9,223 bases of DNA from an uncultured Collinsella sp. Lineage in GTDB: Bacteria; Actinomycetota; Coriobacteriia; Coriobacteriales; Coriobacteriaceae. The DNA is taken from the NCBI GenBank assembly GCA_934643435.1, contig CAKUCJ010000033.1, forward strand, positions 1-9,223. The letters run 5' to 3'. Every line of letters begins with the position of its first letter. Position 1 is the stretch's first letter. The notes under the pieces are model-generated. The model saw only the letters and a list, made by a program, of their open reading frames with translations, searched no databases and was not told where the DNA came from. Both the position numbers and the translations under genes were made by a program. Positions 6,837-9,223 of this stretch are shown here, one piece after another.

Positions 6837-7346
6837 TTAGTCTTCGGCCTGGGCGACCCGCACCTTGACGCGCGTGGGGTTGCCATGGGCGTCGTAGGTC
6901 TTGGCGTTGAGTGCCTGGATCTCGATATACGCCTCGCCTTCTTCGATGTCGCCGGCAGGGCAGGTCTCGACGGTCTTTCCGGTCTCGACCACGCCCGATT
7001 CGTAGATGGTCTCGTCGTTTTGGATGACGCGGAAACGCTGGGGAAACTTGTTATCTTGGACGTTTTGCACGTTAACGCGCAGCTTGCCGCCTTTTTGCAG
7101 CTGGGCGACTGGTGCGACTGAGATCGTCATCATGTTGTCGCGGACGATGGCATCGAGCTCGTCCTGGATTTCCTGGCGCGACTTACCCTCCGCTGTTGTG
7201 ATCGAGGTGCCCGTCTCGGCGATGGGCTTTGACTGCCAGGCGTAAAGGCCGACAGCGATAAGAGCGCAGGCGATAGCCAAGCAAGCTACGACGAGTTTCT
7301 TGCGACGCCCCAGGTCTGCGAGTCGGGGCGGCTTCTTCGCGCTCAT
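6837..7346 (-). CDS. Single-pass membrane protein with extracellular beta domain
   Basis: A 169-residue protein. The N-terminus is basic and cytoplasmic (Lys4, Lys5, Arg14, Arg15, Lys16, Lys17). One membrane helix follows at about 17-37, then a linker and a C-terminal extracellular domain. The segment EIQDELDAIVRDNMMTISVAP, the strand RFRVIQNDETIYESGVVETGK, and a final RVKVRV strand follow the pattern of an immunoglobulin-like family I recall from Gram-positive surface loci. That family has an N-terminal MxxIS strand and an IYxSGxxxxG hairpin. There is a single extracellular cysteine (129). The ATG overlaps the stop of the preceding 98-residue gene in an ATGA arrangement, so translation is coupled and no ribosome site is seen. 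It probably acts at the outer membrane face with the secreted neighbours. The specific function is unknown. Confidence 0.85.
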   Translation of the reverse strand: MSAKKPPRLADLGRRKKLVVACLAIACALIAVGLYAWQSKPIAETGTSITTAEGKSRQEIQDELDAIVRDNMMTISVAPVAQLQKGGKLRVNVQNVQDNKFPQRFRVIQNDETIYESGVVETGKTVETCPAGDIEEGEAYIEIQALNAKTYDAHGNPTRVKVRVAQAED

Positions 7347-7639
7347 GCGGCATCTTTGGTGGTGTAGACACGCGCGAACGTGGACGGGTCCGCTCCAAAG
7401 AGCATATGAAGCATCAGGCGGCGCGAGTAGACAAGCTCGTCGAAGTTGGGAGGGAGCTCGATGTCATGGATGCGTGCGATATGGTGGGCAAGTGCCGAGA
7501 ACGACTCGGGATCGCAAATCACATCGGTGGTGACGTGGTAGACCGCCGTATCGGGGAACGCCTCTTCGTCGAAAGGTAGGAGATGGGGATCGTCGTCGAC
7601 TTCGATGGCGACGCCGTATTGGGGCCAGTAATATGCCAT
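7343..7639 (-). CDS. 98-residue protein resembling a trimmed DUF559-type nuclease core
   Basis: First gene of the surface cluster. The frame is open to 7954, but the real start is almost certainly ATG 7639 (MAYYWPQYGV...), because GGGAGG lies five bases upstream. The upstream extension covers non-coding repeats and has ordinary intergenic composition. Residues 4-17 read YWPQYGVAIEVDDD and are followed by VYHVTTDVICDPESF (33-47). This order (WPxxxxAxEVD, then a VxxVTxxxx strand) resembles the strand pair of DUF559/AbiEi-associated restriction-like folds. The usual helix with the His/Arg residues between these strands is missing or shortened, and a Pro/Phe/Glu-rich loop takes its place. Catalysis is therefore doubtful. 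The C-terminal half is helical. It has no signal peptide, so it should be cytoplasmic. Four-base overlap with the 169-residue gene indicates one operon. The fold comparison is inference. Confidence 0.8.
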   Translation of the reverse strand: MAYYWPQYGVAIEVDDDPHLLPFDEEAFPDTAVYHVTTDVICDPESFSALAHHIARIHDIELPPNFDELVYSRRLMLHMLFGADPSTFARVYTTKDAA

Positions 7640-7710
7640 GGGAACCTCCCTGCTTTTGGGCCAAACCTTCTCTTGGTTTTGGCTGTCGATGCCGACCGTA
7701 TCAGCCGCAA

Positions 7711-7743
7711 CTTGACCAATTTCTGACCAATTGCTTGACGGGT
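7711..7743 (-). promoter_or_regulatory. Three 11-base phased direct repeats, candidate response-regulator site
   Basis: The units 7711-7721, 7722-7732 and 7733-7743 share the pattern (T/C)TGAC at the same offset. The first two share the nine bases TGACCAATT exactly; the third keeps only TTGAC. An 11-base period puts each unit on the same helix face, as in OmpR/PhoB-family binding sites. With the TGATAC -10 at 7703-7698, the repeats cover the -35 position of the surface operon, which has no good -35 of its own. This would suit activation. The repeats are seen directly; the regulator family is inferred. Confidence 0.45.
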
Positions 7744-7849
7744 TTACATCGCCGCAGGTAAGAGGTGGCAAAATTCTTCTCAACTTTTTTCGAGTGTCGA
7801 TCGTATGCATGGCGGCAATGGGAAGGGGAGCGCCAAGCGCAACGTCTGC

Positions 7850-7872
7850 CGGTGAGCTGATACCGCTCACCG
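7850..7872. repeat. Perfect hairpin/palindrome upstream of the oxidase gene
   Basis: Arms CGGTGAGC (7850-7857) and GCTCACCG (7865-7872) are exact 8-base complements with a 7-base loop. There is no T-run on either strand, so a terminator is unlikely. It lies just upstream of the weak plus-strand promoter candidate, a suitable place for an operator. Confidence 0.45.
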
Positions 7873-7902
7873 AATTGCACAAACGTAAAATTCGCCAATT
7901 AT

Positions 7903-7915
7903 GGAGACGGTCTCC
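7903..7915. promoter_or_regulatory. Palindrome GGAGAC-G-GTCTCC, possible operator
   Basis: Two exact 6-base half-sites flank one central base. It interlocks with a second palindrome, GACGG-TCT-CCGTC (7906-7918). It lies about 70 bases before the oxidase start, downstream of the candidate -10. A dimeric repressor site controlling the oxidase is possible but unproven. Confidence 0.35.
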
Positions 7916-7984
7916 GTCACGTCGACGAAATGATGCGGTAACATCTCCCTGCAAACACTGTAGTTAACTAAAGGGGGAGTTCGC

Positions 7985-9223
7985 GTGTCTGCAGCCATCA
8001 AGCCCTTCACCGACGAGTTCGAAGAATACGGTCGCGACGAATCTCGCGCATCGGGCGAGGCGTCGAGCATCTCGTTTCCGACAACGGAGGACGAGGTCCG
8101 CGCTATCCTGCGAAAGCTCCATGCCGAGCATGTCCCGGTAACGGTTCAGGGCGCCCGAACCGGTCTTGCCGCCGGTGCCGTGCCCCACGGCGGTCATATT
8201 CTCAACACTTCTCGCATGAATCGCTACCTGGGCCTTCGCCGCGACGATCAAGGCCGTTTTCTGCTGCGCGTGGAGCCGGGCGTCGTGCTCTCGGAGCTGC
8301 GCAAGCAGCTGGGCAAGAAGGTGCTTCCGACCGCAGGCTGGGGCCAGACGTCGCTTAAGGTTTACGAGGAGTTTCAGGAAGCTCCCGAGCAATTCTTTCC
8401 AACCGATCCCACCGAGGCATCTGCCTGCTTGGGCGGTATGGCGGCGTGTAACGCCTCCGGCGCCCGTAGCTACGCTTACGGCCCCATGCGTCCTCACGTC
8501 GCGGGCCTTCATGTCGCGCTGACCGATGGGGATTTGCTCGAGCTTCACCGTGGCGAGGTTTTTGCACAGGGTCGTCGCCTTTCGCTCGTCACGGCGCAGG
8601 GCCGTACGCTCGAGCTCGATCTCCCCACCTATACCATGCCCAAGACCAAAAACGCATCGGGCTATTTCGTTGCGGACGGCATGGACGCCATCGATCTCTT
8701 TATCGGCGCGTGTGGCACGCTCGGCGTCGTTACCGAGCTTGAGATCGCCCTGCAGACGGCATCGTCGGTCGTATGGGGCGTGAGCTGCTTCTTTGACAGC
8801 GAAGATAAGGCCGTGTCCTTCACCGATTCCGTGCGCCCCGTCCTGTCTCACGCGGCTGCCATCGAGTATTTCGATGCGGGCGCCTTGGATATCCTGCGTC
8901 GCCAGCGCGAGCAATCGACCGCGTTCGCCTCGCTGCCGGCGCTCGACAAAGATGCCAAGGTCTGCGTCTACGTGGAACTCGACTGCGACGACGAGGAACA
9001 AGCGACCGAGGAGCTGTACCACCTGGGATGGGTTCTGGAGCTCTCGGGCGGCCGCGACGAAGCGACCTGGGTCGCGCGAACCGAAGTCGACCGCGAGTGT
9101 CAACGATTCTTCCGCCATGCGGTGCCCGAGAGCGTCAACATGCTCATCGACGAGCGCCGCCGCACGGATCCCACCATCACCAAACTGGGCTCGGATATGT
9201 CGGTGCCCAACGCACGCTTGGCC
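7985..9223 (+). CDS. GlcD-type FAD-binding oxidase (cut by window edge)
   Basis: A continuous reading frame of 413 codons from GTG 7985 to the last base, with no stop. The start is supported by AAGGGGG at 7971-7977. The N-terminal part is a vanillyl-alcohol-oxidase-type FAD domain (FAD_binding_4): PVTVQGARTGLAAGAVP (51-67) is the pyrophosphate-binding loop. The stretch from PTDP (139) through LGGMAACNASGARSYAYG (149-166), and GACGTLGVVTELEI (241-254), are the other FAD-contact blocks. The substrate-side domain (FAD-oxidase_C) starts near 265 and has reached DMSVP (404-408), so roughly the last 60-80 residues are missing. Family knowledge: such enzymes oxidise 2-hydroxyacids such as glycolate or D-lactate and pass electrons to another carrier. 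The exact substrate cannot be told. An insertion at about 126-138 separates it from the shortest family members. It is divergently placed from the surface operon and is probably unrelated to it. Confidence 0.92.
   Translation, partial: MSAAIKPFTDEFEEYGRDESRASGEASSISFPTTEDEVRAILRKLHAEHVPVTVQGARTGLAAGAVPHGGHILNTSRMNRYLGLRRDDQGRFLLRVEPGVVLSELRKQLGKKVLPTAGWGQTSLKVYEEFQEAPEQFFPTDPTEASACLGGMAACNASGARSYAYGPMRPHVAGLHVALTDGDLLELHRGEVFAQGRRLSLVTAQGRTLELDLPTYTMPKTKNASGYFVADGMDAIDLFIGACGTLGVVTELEIALQTASSVVWGVSCFFDSEDKAVSFTDSVRPVLSHAAAIEYFDAGALDILRRQREQSTAFASLPALDKDAKVCVYVELDCDDEEQATEELYHLGWVLELSGGRDEATWVARTEVDRECQRFFRHAVPESVNMLIDERRRTDPTITKLGSDMSVPNARLA

Larger units (their letters stand above)
7640..7984. 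other. Divergent intergenic region
   Basis: These 345 bases separate the minus-strand surface cluster from the plus-strand oxidase and hold no believable gene. On the minus side there is a stem with a one-base bulge (7660-7667 with 7675-7683) in the presumed leader, then a -10-like TGATAC (7703-7698), then phased direct repeats (7711-7743). On the plus side there are a perfect hairpin (7850-7872), a weak -35/-10 pair (TTGCAC at 7875 and AATTAT at 7897), two nested palindromes (7903-7918), and a 10-base palindrome TAGTTAACTA (7961-7970) next to the oxidase ribosome site. The stretch 7744-7849 shows nothing clear. Confidence 0.6.

Noticed and set aside
5900..6868. 322-residue open frame on the plus strand
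   Set aside because: It covers two minus-strand genes with signal peptides and coupled starts. Its own sequence looks like an antisense translation.
7640..7954. N-terminal extension of the 98-residue protein to 203 residues
   Set aside because: ATG 7639 has a strong ribosome site, and the extension would translate direct repeats and a palindromic control region.
7964..9118. Long 384-residue open frame on the minus strand
   Set aside because: It is the antisense shadow of the FAD oxidase, whose plus-strand frame has clear family motifs. The minus-strand translation shows no recognisable domain.
1..9223. CRISPR array, tRNA, rRNA or insertion sequence
   Set aside because: No regularly spaced long repeats, no tRNA or rRNA-like conserved segments and no transposase motifs were found in the window.

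Overview
The window looks like chromosomal DNA of a GC-rich, Gram-positive actinobacterium. The best guess is the class Coriobacteriia (Collinsella-like). This rests on: GC-rich codon use; strong AGGAGG-type ribosome sites mixed with GTG starts; a LAxTG-type cell-wall sorting signal; secreted beta-rich proteins of a style I associate with coriobacterial surface loci; and an operator that closely fits the actinobacterial LexA (SOS) box. The genus is inference, since there is no rRNA or other marker gene here.

Layout. All complete genes are on the minus strand, so they read right to left. Only the last, cut-off gene (7985 to the right edge) is on the plus strand. (1) 3530 down to 1: a three-gene operon encoding a TerB_N/TerB_C protein, a DUF2791 (BrxD-like) P-loop ATPase, and the start of an Lhr/BrxHI-like superfamily 2 helicase that runs off the left edge. 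(2) 4336-3620: a DUF554 integral membrane protein. (3) 7639-4454: five small to medium genes. In order of transcription they are a 98-residue protein resembling a trimmed DUF559-type nuclease core, a 169-residue single-pass membrane protein, a 199-residue secreted protein, an 85-residue LAQTG-anchored peptide, and a 470-residue secreted cysteine-containing two-part protein. (4) 7640-7984: a 345-base divergent intergenic region with several repeats. (5) 7985-9223: a GlcD-type FAD-linked oxidase, open at the right edge.

How the parts may work together. The left operon combines an AAA-like ATPase and a helicase of the kinds found in BREX phage-defence loci with a TerB_N/TerB_C protein, a family previously linked to stress response and DNA processing. 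It has a good match to a LexA box overlapping its predicted promoter. The most interesting reading is a DNA-damage-inducible DNA-processing or anti-phage module. The middle cluster appears to be a small cell-surface operon. Its upstream region carries three 11-bp-phased direct repeats, the usual layout for an OmpR/PhoB-family response regulator site. The FAD oxidase is probably an unrelated metabolic gene (2-hydroxyacid oxidation). No tRNA, rRNA, CRISPR array, insertion sequence or transposase was seen.
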